This document shows, one piece after another, positions 33,881-45,637 of a stretch of 64,000 nucleotides of DNA. The notes beneath the pieces were generated by a model. The model was not told the origin of the DNA. It saw only the letters and a list, made by a program, of their open reading frames with translations, and did not search any database. Both the position numbers and the translations under genes were made by a program. The DNA is from Tomocerus qinae. Taxonomy: Eukaryota; Arthropoda; Collembola; Entomobryomorpha; Tomoceridae. The stretch's first letter is position 1; every line of letters starts with the position of its first letter. The stretch is taken from the NCBI GenBank assembly GCA_020055645.1, contig CM034546.1:136669875-136733874 (forward strand). Reading direction: 5' to 3'.

Positions 33881-34058
33881 GCGATAAGGCCTCCAATCTC
33901 AAATATAGAATATTAGCTATTGTAGAAAAATAAACCTTATTATTCTATTCTATGACTATAATACAACTTAATGTAAAGGAACTAACCGTTTCAAGAAATG
34001 CTATAATTAATCCTCCAGTTTGCAGCCTAAACACACAACAATTATTAATTTCAGTCAT
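33881..34058 (-). pseudogene. Four-TM family relic D (copy of gene B 5' end)
   Basis: Exon 1 (about 33987-34058) reads MTEINNCCVFRLQTGGLIIA, with V for the family G after CC. Intron 1 aligns with that of gene B, and exon 2 starts ATTGGAGGCCTTATCG, then homology stops at about 33881 in low-complexity DNA. Exons 3 and 4 are absent, so it cannot encode the membrane protein. Confidence 0.85.
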
Positions 34059-35523
34059 TTTGCATACTTTAAAACTTATGAAATTGTTTCTAAAGTTGTA
34101 TTAGTTTGATTCCTTTGATTTTCATCCACGACGAAAGGACTGATATTTAATTTGTGCTGCTGTTCTGTTTAAATAGTAATTAACTTTCACTCAAAGGCGT
34201 CATATTAGCGAAAACACATTGTTAACTTTATCTACGCATTTTTACCAGAAATCTAATATGAAAGAAGTAGCGTTTTGCCTAAGAGCCATGCCATTTATGT
34301 GGAGATAATATAGGTAACTATACGTAGTAATCGTATACGTGCACTTCCACTACGTTCATACACGTCATTGATGTCAATAATATAAATTCCAATTATGCTT
34401 GACTCCACGACGTCTAATGTAGTCGTGGTAAACCAAATCTTGTTTATTGACTCTTAATAGTTACATTAGCATATTGCTGCTGACGAAGGGAATAAGGAAA
34501 ATTAAAGGGAAATTAAACCGTATTGATATTAATGTGCCAGCTATACTGAATGGCGTGTAGTGGAAATTAAGAGTATACAATGAAATGTCCTGTCACAAGA
34601 TTACAAGGAATCAGTTAACCGCAAACAAAACACCAAATAACGCTACGACCTGAACATTACCTGCCATTGACTATTAACTGTATGTATCTTAAAAATAATA
34701 TCACATAGGTAATAACTAAATAACTTTTCCAACCTCCAAATTGGTTTATTTAACAAAGGGACATGCTATTCATGAAGGTAAATTTTGAAACTTTTTAAAT
34801 CGTGTCTAGCTTTCGGCATCTTCTTATGGTAAAGATGGAAGTGGAATAAATTGTAGACAAAACATAATTGTGATACTAACAAGATAGTAATTTTGATTAA
34901 CATAAGCAGAATTTTACTTGCTAGTTGCTACCAAGAATGGATATGGAAGCTGATTCAAGGAAAAAGCACTGCTGACCAAATGGTGTGTATTTTCATTTCG
35001 GAAGAAAAATAGGAATCTAAAGTTATCTTTTTACATTTTCTTTGATGAAATCGTTTTTCCAGGATTTTTCCCTACAAGCTACAAGTTTCTGTAGTCCATG
35101 TAACATTAATTTCAACTGAGCCCCCCTGTAAAGAACAATGTTTAGACTAATGTAGTAATCAGGTCCATTAATGATTTTAAATCATTCACAAGACTTCAAT
35201 ATGAAAATTTTGCCTTTGTTATTACTATTTCATGTGTTAAATGTTGTTTCACAAAAAGTGATTTCTCTTTCGTTTCAGTTAGTACAGTTGGTAAAACCAC
35301 AAAATTAGAACACATGTTAGTATTCAGAAATCAGATGACAACAACGGTTTGCTTTCCTTTTATTTATAAAGTAATGTAAATCAGTGCCGAACAAGGACAA
35401 TATAATTAATTATTTAAATTTGTAGCTTGGTATACTGAACGACATATACAAAAATATAACTTGCTATAACATAAAAATATTTTTTATTATTTTATTATTG
35501 TTTTAATGTAAATATTGATATTC
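34059..35523. repeat. Segmental duplication, unit 2 flank
   Basis: Second copy of 28873-30477, with small indels and scattered substitutions. Contains the gene E 3' flank. No independent gene. Confidence 0.8.
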
Positions 35524-36838
35524 TTATATTTGAAAAGATCTAAATTGATATTCACTGGTATGTATTCGTATTGCATCAGCGTAGGTTGGCAATTTTCCAG
35601 CATTTGATTCTGATATGAATTGATGACGTAAGGAGTGAATGACGTCCATAGAAAATGTAGTGAAACAAATCGCAATTAAATAGGCTATAACACCTTTGGG
35701 AGAATTTGATTGTGCAATGGCCAAAATTGTCAACAATGCGAGACAAACGACAAATATCGTTTTAAAAACCACCCAGACCGTCAAAAGTTGGTTTAATCTC
35801 TGCAAATTATAAAAGATAATTAATTAAGGATTTAGTGCAAAATGAGAATTGTACTTTTGTGACAATCGTTCTTTTCTTTTAATTGATAAAATGTCTAAAA
35901 ATTTACCACTTCCTATAAGATACAGTACATCCTAAGGCTATCACCTAAACTGGTCTTTCTATCAAAAAGCATTACATTAGTCTTCGTCACCCCATTGCCC
36001 TTTTTTCTTCAGTAAGAACAGTTGGTTTGAGACGAAGACCAATTTACCTTTTACCAGAAAGACCAGTTTATTAACACCAAATGGAAATATGTACCGAAGG
36101 AAATGCCTGTAGGATATGTCTATTTTCAAAAACCAAAATTTAGATTTTTAACTTCACCTAATTTAAAACAACTTGTTAATTGTCCAATGTACAATATGAA
36201 CTCTTACCTTATGAATGGCATGAATAAGTAGAAATGAAATAAATGTTTGAAAAATGGATATGATAAAAAGTTCCACTATGATAACGGTCATATTAAATGT
36301 TGCCAAAGCCTGAACTTGAGCTGTACAATAAAAAGTAAGAAAGGTGATTGAAGAAAAATTATTTACACACTTTTGCAAAAATTCAAAACACTAAAGAATT
36401 TTATGTATAACATTATTATGTATAAATATACAGTATTGCATTTTTAAATTAATTGGATTACGTACCTAGAAGTCCATATTCATTAATACTTGTCTGAATT
36501 TTATTATTCTCAATTCCTTTCAAATGTCTACTCTCAGTTTTAATAGACAAATGGACCAAAAAAAGAAAGGTACAAATTATTGTGCCGAATAGACCTCCAA
36601 TCTAAAACAAATGTTGGTGTTGGTTAGAGAGATAGAATTTAGCTTGTAATAAAGTGCATGAGGTAAAATTATGCTTAATTTTTAGGCAAAATAATTAGCA
36701 GTAAAAAGTTTTGAATTTAAAATTTACAGATACAGATACACTTTAATATTAAGCAAAGAAACTCACGGCTTCCAGAGCGCCAATAATTAATCCTCCAGTT
36801 TCCAGTCTAACCCCACAACAATAATTAAATTTTCGCAT
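35524..36838 (-). CDS. Four-TM family protein E
   Basis: Exons 36767-36838, 36466-36601, 36208-36320 and 35524-35799; 198 residues, the same exon lengths as gene C. Exon 1: MRKFNYCCGVRLETGGLIIG; exon 2 begins IGGLFGTIICTFLFLV; exon 3 FIISIFQTFISFLLIHAI; exon 4 FKTIFVVCLALLTILAIAQS, a second helix, then LPTYADAIRIHTSEYQFRS. Clearly the sister of gene C. Its third intron is short (408 bp) and lacks the transposon found in gene C, but has the related hairpin. Membrane protein of unknown role. Confidence 0.78.
35946..36070. repeat. Intronic hairpin, gene E copy
   Basis: Arms CTAAACTGGTCTTTCT... and ...AGAAAGACCAGTTTA. The right arm matches the gene C hairpin almost perfectly; the left arm and loop have diverged. 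Confidence 0.75.
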
Positions 36839-38829
36839 TTTGTTTGAGTTGATGGACTTGTAAAAATTGAATTGAAGGTGGAAAAAAGTTTGAAAAATTA
36901 CAATTTAGATAGCCTGTTGTCGTTTCTGTAACTACTAATTTGCTCTTGTCCAAATTGGTCGTATATATACATGGTTTACAGTTACGGGAGGATTACACTC
37001 ACCGGTTTCCTACAATAACATATACAAATATATTTTACGTAGCATTACTACCAAGAATGAAATATTGGGAAGTGCAAATGCTGATAGGTGAGTCATTGTG
37101 GAGACAAAAGTTTCTTTCCTCTGATAACGTCCATTAGTTAGTACCCCGTCACTACACATAGTAAAGTAAATATTATAAAAACATGTTTGATTCCAATGAC
37201 GGGCTTTCCTAAGAAGTTCTTTCTTAATCTCAACCTAACGTTTTTTGTAACTTCAACTTGTAAAACAAAAACAAATGTTTTGCAGTCATTGCTGAAGGAA
37301 AATACAATTGAAATTGTTATACTGATACTTCAGAGCAGCCAATTTACAATCTAGAAATTATTTTTTGCTTTGGATGCAATTTACGACTGAAGGAAGCTAA
37401 TTAACCACAACTGACTCCACGGTGGGATTTGAGTTGAGATTGAAGCCTGTGCAAAGCAGTAATTGGTATTATGGGGAGTGAATGTTGTCTCAGAACTTTT
37501 TATCGATTAATTTCTTATTCAAAAATTTGATAAAACAGTGGTTGTTGTATATTCAATATCATTTGTTTGTTACTTTTAAGCCATTAATATATTTTTTGGT
37601 TTAAATATTTACTTATAAAATAAATTCTACTTAACTCCTAATTTAGTGCAATTTAATTCCTAATGGTACTAGTTTCTATTTGTTATGCAGTTAATTTAAT
37701 TAAGTCGTTAGTAGTTTAATCCTCTAATTGCTACTTAGAGAACTTTTTCGGTACCAATATTATTATAACAATTCCTTTTATAATTCCAAGCAATATAAAA
37801 CAGTAATGACACATTTTAACAGAGTACACCAGAAGTTCAGAATTTCTATATGGAGAAAGATAGTGGTTAGGTTAAGTTAATATTTCTTGTGTATAACACG
37901 CGCCCATTCTAATGACTTAATTTGCCGTGCAAAATCAGGATTGTTCGGCAATTATACAGGTGATGCATTATACATTTTTAATCCTCTGGCAGCTATATTA
38001 TACAAATACAACTCAACATGAAGTTGGATGAGATCGATGACCGAATGTTTACCGTTAGTGCTGATAATAATAATAATTGTAGATAGCATAATCCCAGTCG
38101 AAAGGTATCAAGGCAGTAAGGGTTGCAAAAAGGCGAAATAGTAAGGGGCAATTTATTAAACTGAAAAAGTTATTTTACCGAAAATGCTTCATTTTTCATG
38201 AAATGGATGAAATGTTATAACATGAGCTTTGACAAATTTCATTTTTTATAGTGATGGACGTTGGCTTTTAGAGAAACTGTATTATTCCGGCATTGGACTA
38301 GGTTTTAAGGAATAAGTTTAGCTTTGTCCCTAAAAGTGCCGATATTATGCAAAATATAGTTTATAGAAATATTGTATATTTATTTTATGGCGTTTTTATG
38401 TTAGCGTGTACAAAATAAAATTGTCGTTTGGCGGAGAAAGTTATTACAATGCTAAATAATTTAAGCTTTTCATGAATCATTCCTCTTCTTCCTTTTCATG
38501 AATTTCCCATAGTAGTAATATAATATAGGTGGTTCATATAATTATATAATATGACACATAAAACAGTATAAGGTTGTTTAAGGTATGTCACAAAATAAAT
38601 TAACAATGACTAACGTTAGGAGGTTAATTCCTATTTAATAATAAAAATCTTACCACCGAAACCCTTATTAAGGGAATTGTAGATGATGAATAAATATAAA
38701 TCCTCTTCTCATGCATACTTTATACTATACATATTATATCATCTATATTGCTTAATGGAATGAAGTAGTTAGATTGTTTAGCTAAGTTTTTTTGACTGAC
38801 CTAGCTACCATTTTCGGATTTATAATAAA
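36839..38829. other. Gene E upstream region and NLR 5' region
   Basis: 36839-37560 is the second copy of the duplicated upstream flank. 37600-38829 is AT-rich with no exon recognised and must contain the promoter of the CARD-NB-ARC gene on the + strand. Confidence 0.5.
36957..36968 (-). promoter_or_regulatory. Conserved TATA-like site upstream of gene E
   Basis: Counterpart of 32631-32642, with the same ATATATACGACCAATTTGG block read towards gene E. Confidence 0.3.
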
Positions 38830-41800
38830 ATGGCGCAAGAAATAGTGAATAATTTACCTTACCTCATGGAAAGTTTAACTAATTTACCATCAGTGTTACT
38901 TCATTGCGTGCAAAATAACATCATAACAATCGACAATAAAGAACAAATTGTAAGTTTATTTCTTTAATAGTAAAATTAAACGTCTAAAACTTGTAGCCTA
39001 AGCGTTATAGAAAACCCATTGCGCACCAGGTCAGCCGGTTTTAATCGTGATTATCCTCGAAAGGATTCTACAAATTGAACAAGTGAATTGAAAATTCATT
39101 TAATTCGGTATACTTAATTTGGTTAAAAGTGTAAAATTTCATTAGTAATGTTTTATTCTTTCAAAACAGCCATCAAAAGAAATTTTTAATTTAAAACCTT
39201 TTGGCATCCCTTAAGGAACAATTTAGCCTCAATGCACTTTTCGTTTTGTGCACTAAATACCCTCAATGCATCAAACAAGAAGTGCACTAAGGCTATTTCT
39301 TACACAAAACGAAAAGTGCATTGAGGCTAAAATCGTTCCTTAAGGGACGATATTATGAACTAGTTAGGACCACACAAAGCTAGGCTTGATATTCACTCAG
39401 TGAGTATAATGACCACTGACATATACGATTGATATGTGCGACATATTTCAGATCTAACCAAATGCATGACTCGAAATTAACATAAAAACCAATACTAATA
39501 GCATTTAGTCTACTGCAGATGGCGGGTGTAACATCACAAGATCGAAACTATCGGTTTTTTGGCAATTTAATCAATAAAGACTGGGAAGAAATAAAAAGTA
39601 TTATTAAAATTTTACGGGAAACATCAAATGCACATTGCGCCGAAAAAATATTAGGTGAACGGTTATCAACCAACCAAATGCAGCCAACATATTTAAAAGG
39701 TAGTAAAATATCAAACTCGGAGAACAGGAAAACAAAAAGAATTCTTGGCTCAAAATGGTGGCCAGTAGAAAAGACTCTTCCAAAGGCGTTTCTAGAAAGA
39801 GAACAGGACGGCAACAAATTAATTGAGATTTTGAAAGACAATTTGGTGAAAAGTAAATATATGTCAACAGTTATCAACCAAGGAACATCCGTCTCCGGAA
39901 TGGGAGCCATTGGAAAGACTACGATCGCAAAATGGTTTGCTATTAATTTCAACGATTCATACGACCACATTGTTTGGATAGATTGCGGCGAGGAAAATCT
40001 TTACCCGGCTTTTGCTGAATTGGCTAAAGAGTTGAAAGTTGATACAACTTTGCGACTTCAATTATTATCAAAAAAATGCTTTTCTTTATTGGAGGCATCC
40101 AAATGTCTTTTTATTTTTGACAATGCGGAATGTTATCAAGGTAACAAAGGAGTCCGAGATGTTCTTCCCAAACATGACAATTTCCACACAATAATTACGT
40201 CGAGGACTAAAGAATGGGGAAGTGAGTCAGGGGACGGAATAATTCCACAGATGCATCTCACTGCATTTGAGAAAAGAGAAAGCCTTGAATTTCTACCTAA
40301 TAACTTGAAAGTCAAGTTATATACAAAAGATCAGTTAGAGGAATTGCGTGTACTACTTGGGGATCTTCCGTTGGCCTTGCATATAGCCGTCACAGCAATA
40401 AACATCAAAAAATTGTCTATCAAAGAATACATTCAAAGAATTAAACAAACGGGGCAAAACATCAATGCAAACTTCGATGACTACGAACGAACTATTAACA
40501 AGACAATGAAAATATCTCTGGACATCATCAAAAATCATGAAGAGGATCCCAAACAAAGAGCATACAAAATTTTACTTGTTCTAGGCTATACTAAGCCAGA
40601 TTTAGTCCCATTCCAATTATTACAACTTTCTGAAGGTTTGTCACTATATGAAGTGGAAGACGCTATGGAAATGCTTGAAAAATACTCTTTGATAACGATT
40701 GAAAAATGGGAAACGATGAATTCTTGCAGTATTCATCGATTGCTGCAACAAGTAATTCGTTACAATGACAAAGAAAATAATAAAGTAACCTTAAAAAGGA
40801 TTTTAAGTGTGGAAGGGTTTCCGGATTATAAATTACTTCCTTATTTGTATGCGGACCAAGAAATTAAAAGTCTCTTTCCAAAAGTTCAAGCTGAATTGAT
40901 TCAGCAAGATAATTTAGAAAAATTAATAGAACAAAGAAGGTTCAACGAAGCAGTCGAAATATCACGAATGATTAAAAACACCTTGAGAACTCCGATGGCT
41001 GAGTACAACTACGCAGTCTGTCTAGAGAAGATTGATGAATTGATCGAAGCTGAAATTGTTGTGAAAGCAATTTACAATTCTCTAAAGAATGATACCGCAA
41101 AATATGATAAAATTGGCGAAACTCTTGACTTTTATGCCCAATTGCGATCGGCAATAAATATGATTGAACGTTACATTAGCGTTAATGGACTTTGGAAATT
41201 ATCTCAACCGATTCAGTATCAATTGGTTAGGGGTTCGTTGTTCCTGTTGTATAGAAGGCTGGGAATGAATGACAGAGTCCACGAAATTGTAAATGAGGAT
41301 TGCCCATTGATTGTCAACAAAACACCTCAGACTTTAAACTATGTGATGCAATTTTTGAAAAGCCCCTCAATCGGCAATTACCAGTTAGAAAATGGCCTAA
41401 AAGTACTCATTGTTAAAATTGGTAGTAAATTGGGAAAGGCAATTTCTCTCATAGGATGGGATCTCAGTGAAACTTTTCCAAATGACTTAGACCAATTGAG
41501 TTTGGAGAACGTAGAGATGCTAAACGAAGAGGGACACCCTTTGAAGTACTATAATATAAGTACTACAGTACTAAACAGTCTTAAGAGTCTAAGTATAAAA
41601 TGCATCGATTCAACAAAATTTGCTATTGCAATAAATGACAATCTTCCCTGTTGCCGCTCTATAACTTTAGATAACTGTTTCATTCTACTACAAAATGGTA
41701 GACAAATATCTCCTATGGAAATTGATTTACGAAGGATCTCTTTTACACTAAATGATGATGAAGTTGCAAACATCTGCCTTAATGATTTGTTTGATTTTCA

Positions 41801-43520
41801 GCAAACAAAGAAATTGACTCTCCACGGAAGTAACACTTTCGTGAAATTAGGCGAGTCACTAAGTATCGACGAAATCTGTCTCGATATATTTAACCGTTTG
41901 GATTGGAGTGATTTTAAATGCACTGTCAAAGAGTTCAATATTAAGAATACAGTTGTGCCTATGCTGGACAAGGATACTTCATTGTGTGTGATGAAACTTC
42001 ATCTGCAAGACTGTTTTGTCCATCTGGTGACACTTTTCTTTCTATCAAAAACAATAAAAGAGATGACTCTTGATGACGTCACAATAATTGAAATCGACAA
42101 GGTTTGCGTGGAAAGAAAAATGAAAATTTGTACACCTGTCGTTATATTAAATAATATAAAACTTATTCAGGACTCCGTTGAATTAACTGAAATCATTATA
42201 AACGACATTCTGAGTTTGGAAAAAATAAAAAAGCTAACAGTAACAAATGATGAATGCACGGTGATGTATTTTGACCTAAACGAGCAAATCTCGGTAGACT
42301 GTTTGGAGTTAGCTGCCGTAGAATTAATAAATTGGGACACATCGAGAAGTGGCGTCAAAATTCTCAAATTACGTGATGTTGAAATTCAAGATATTTTGAC
42401 TTCCCATTTCAAAGTGACCGAGATGTTAGCTATTCGTAATTCTGTAATTAATGCTACATCTCTCAACAGTATTTCAGCGTTTTCCAATAATTTATTTCTG
42501 AAAGATACGTCTATTATTTTGAATTACGATTTAGATGCAAATAATACTCCACCCAAATTGCACTATCTCAACGGATTAATAAAGGAAATCAAACTCCAGG
42601 AAGTCTGTATCTTTAAAGGAGGAGACGAAGTAGATAATTTTCTAGTCAACGAATTCATAAATGTTATTCAACTAAATGTTTTGAATCTATCACCAGACGA
42701 AGAAGGAAGAAGTCGCTATGTTTTAGATTTAGAAAACTTGTCATTGTCACTCGATATTCTTTCACTGAAGAATGTCACAGTACTTAATTGGGACAAGGGA
42801 CAAGGCTTTGTCAATAAAATGAAATTGCATGGCATTTCGCTTCAAATGGAAAATAGCATAAAAATAAATTCCTTGGATTTTAGCGGATCCATTGACCTTT
42901 CTTGCTTACCCAAAAATATTCAGCGTCTTCAACTGAAGGAGGGCAGTGCTGTATCCTGTAAGAGCGAAGTCGATTTGATTAGTTTGGACTGTATAATTCT
43001 TCTCCATCAACCTTCTGAGCTCAAATATTTTACTCGTTGTCCGAATTTGACTAAAGTTGAACTACGATATTCAGAAGATGACGAACTCCTTCTAAATTTG
43101 CAATGTATGCCAAAAACTATCAAAACGATTAAACTTCATGGAGGGTATAGAAAATTCCCTCCTCCCTCACTGACTATCATTGGCACAGAAAACCGTGAAT
43201 TCAAATTGGAGACATTAATTATTCATGATTTGGTAATTTTGTCACCAATTGAATCAGCTCTAGATATTTTGAAACCTGACAATATAATTATTTCCAAGAA
43301 CATCATGTTGGTTGTCAAGGAAGAATTTGATGTTGTAATTAAATTAATGAAGACTTATAAAACGGTAGCTATTGGTCCCATGGAATGGAAAACTGATGAA
43401 CATTTTCTGAATTGTCGTTTTTCAAAATTTGTGAACCACAAAGCAGAATTTTACATTTTTGAAAACCAAAAGGGAAGAGTTTTACAGAAAATAGATTTTG
43501 TGGATTTGGTGACACTCTAA
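38830..43520 (+). CDS. CARD-NB-ARC-LRR-like receptor (NLR)
   Basis: Two exons, 38830-38949 and 39519-43520, phase 0, 1373 residues. Exon 1 (MAQEIVNNLPYLMESLTNLP, ..IITIDNKEQI) and the start of exon 2 (NLINKDWEEIKSIIKILRET, HCAEKILG) together form a six-helix CARD, about 1-90; neither exon alone does. NB-ARC follows: Walker A GMGAIGKT (167-174), HIVWIDC, Walker B LFIFDNAE with D241, sensor-like TIITSRTKEWG, GDLPLAL (321-327) and a degenerate MHD, SIHRLLQQ (H446). After a helical region comes about 700 residues of leucine-rich beta-strand repeats with an NWD-centred super-repeat near 836, 979 and 1131. The tail has KAEFYIFENQKGR. CARD-NB-ARC is the Apaf-1/CED-4 core; with a leucine-rich region it looks like a STAND immune or stress sensor acting through CARD contacts. 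The key ATPase residues are present, so it is probably functional. The C-terminal half is homologous to the F-box gene at 61293-62946. Confidence 0.9.
39207..39348. mobile_element. Foldback MITE in the NLR intron
   Basis: Arms CCCTTAAGGAACAATTTAGC... and its inverse, about 44 bp each (both contain CCTCAATGCACTTTTCGTTT), around a 50-bp centre. It sits in the intron that divides the CARD. No target duplication could be fixed. Confidence 0.8.
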
Positions 43521-44274
43521 TTTTGATTCGGGATGCTGGTGGTACTTTCGTTATATTTTGTCTGCAACATTCCAGAATTATCTAATAGAAGTTACTAAAA
43601 GGCAAAACATAATCAAGACGCTATAGAAAAGTAAGTGACTTAAGCCCATATTTTTAATAAACACTCCCACTCTAATCTCCACTCTTTGAGAGTGTAAGGT
43701 ACGTATTGAGGTACCTTTCACTCTCGAAAAAGTGCGTAAAAAGTGCGTGAGAGTCGATTCATTAAAAATATGGGCCTTAGTATCATTCATTAGTTTAGAT
43801 ATAAGGCCCATATTTTTAATGACTCGAGTCTCACTCTCACGCACTTTTTACGCACTTTTTTGAGAGTGATAGGTACCTCAGTACCTTTCACTCTCACCAA
43901 GATTAGAGTGGGAGTGTTTTATTAAAAATATGGGCCCAAAAATTCATAGTCAAAACCAATTAAATGGGTACCTTAAATTCTCTGACGAAGTGGCGAAGTT
44001 TTAATTACGAGAACTTGTCGGATTTATTACCCATGTCAGATTTTGTTTGGATATTAGATTTCGCTTTTCATCATAACTCAAATAAAATAGCTTAATCGAA
44101 TACATAGAACTGGCATTGTAAACTATAGTATCGACCGAGAACAATCATTATGTAACTTGGCATTATACTAATAAATGAAGGATACAAAAATATCACGTGC
44201 TATAAAAATATTATTTATTATTCAATATTTAAGGCATTTACGAATGTATTTACGATTTACGAACATATGAAAAC
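43521..44274. other. Intergenic after NLR gene, with inverted MITE pair
   Basis: Holds the NLR 3' flank and the palindromic element pair at 43642-43937; otherwise nothing recognised. Confidence 0.55.
43642..43937. mobile_element. Two inverted copies of a 135-bp TIR element
   Basis: Left copy 43642-43778 and right copy 43803-43937 are reverse complements of each other. Each is itself bounded by GGCCCATATTTTTAAT-type inverted ends and contains TTTTTACGCACTTTTT and GAGAGTG repeats. About 24 bp separate them, so the whole is a near-300-bp palindrome. Confidence 0.85.
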
Positions 44275-44385
44275 ATCTTGCATCTATAAGCAGTCCTCCA
44301 CTTTCCAGTCCAGTTAGTCTTTCCAGTTTTTACATTTTCTCATTTATTGCTTGAGTTGATGTTTCAATGGACTTTAAATCTGATT
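44275..44385 (-). pseudogene. Four-TM family relic G (exon 1 only)
   Basis: Reverse strand carries an exon-1-like block: ATG at 44335 followed at once by TAA, then KLERL, LESGGLLI, matching the CCGVRLETGGLII exon of genes C and E. The upstream flank CTTGAGTTGATGTTTCAATG also matches the flank of gene C (TTTGAGTTGATTTTCTAATG). No further exons. Confidence 0.7.
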
Positions 44386-44466
44386 GTATAAAAACTTAAA
44401 TTGTAAAATTGTCCATGCGTTTGCCAAAAGCTGTAATATTTGTCTCGATGTGTCCGACTGTTGTCT

Positions 44467-45637
44467 TTAATGTAAGTGTACAACAGTTGGTCTTTCAGTG
44501 ATATTATCCGTTGAATTAGACGTACTTTTAGTAATAAGGCTAATGAACAAATCATCCACTACATTTAACTTTTTTTGCAAATAGAGAATGGTGCAAGTAA
44601 AAATTACATTGATGATGACCACAACTAAGTCGACTATTTTTATCGTGACAATGGGGTTAATGATATACAAACACACTAGAAATACGATGAAAGCGATTTT
44701 GTAAAACAACCAGACCTTCAAAACAATATTTAATTTCTGGAAAAAAAACAAGACATTAAAATCAAATGCCATGCTACATACTTTGTTACCTTTTTATGCT
44801 ATCTATTTTAGATTATTACCTTACAAATGCCGAAAATCAGTAGGATAGAAGTAAATATTTGAAGTATGGCTAAGATCAAAAATGCTAAAGGGTCGGGCAA
44901 GATGTAATGCCTGTGTTCATCTGAAAGCAAACCCAAATAAAAAAATACTATCGACCATTCACAATCTTCAAAAAAATTATTTGACTACGAAATTACCTCC
45001 AACGTAAATTGGAAACTTAAATTGTGTGATTCCATTCTTATTTAGTAGCAGCACAGAGCAAAGTGATGTCCCAATAATACCTGCGATCTACAAAAACAAG
45101 TCAGAAAAATAATTACTTAATGATAGTATTCATTGTTGGTTATCATTAAAGTACGTGAAATAAACCATTTCAAAATGGAAATTGCAAAAGAGTTTAGTCT
45201 GGGCCAATGACCCTTGACCTTTACAACCCTTGACACATTCAGAAGTGTCACAAAGTTTGCCAGCTCACCGTACCAAGGCATTTCACGACTTTGTACGGTG
45301 AACAAAACTGAAGGTAGTAAATTATCAGGTTTTTTCACCCACCCCCCACTTAAGGATAATTGTACCTTTACTAGTGTCAAAAAACTTTTATGCTTTTGAA
45401 TAAAATATTACAAGACTTTGTATTATGTAAGGAATGGAAGTAGCATCGATTTTCAATTATTATTTTTTAAATATTTCACCCAAGTTAGTTTTAATTACTA
45501 AATAAATAACAAATTTTATTTTTCTTAGCTTTTTTTATTTTAGTTTTTATTTTTTATAAACTTACAGCGTCCAGAAATCCAATGAGTAATCCGATGGATT
45601 TGAGCTTGAAACTGCAACAACGTCCTGAGTTTTGCAT
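44467..45637 (-). CDS. Four-TM family protein F (divergent)
   Basis: Exons 45566-45637, 44997-45087, 44820-44920 and 44467-44736; 177 residues, with the family's 72-bp first exon and 0/1/0 phase pattern. Exon 1: MQNSGRCCSFKLKSIGLLIG; exon 2 IAGIIGTSLCSVLLLL with a shortened loop; exon 3 LAILQIFTSILLIFGIC; exon 4 FYKIAFIVFLVCLYII and IVDLVVVIINVIFTCTIL. The tail is Ser/Thr-rich (STSNSTDNITERPT) and lacks the LPTY motif of the other members. It lies beyond the NLR gene, separated from the main cluster, and converges on it tail to tail. Probably an older paralogue. Confidence 0.72.

Noticed and set aside
39548-39970. 140-codon - strand frame across the NLR P-loop region
   Set aside because: Antisense to a well-supported exon with conserved motifs; no domain of its own.
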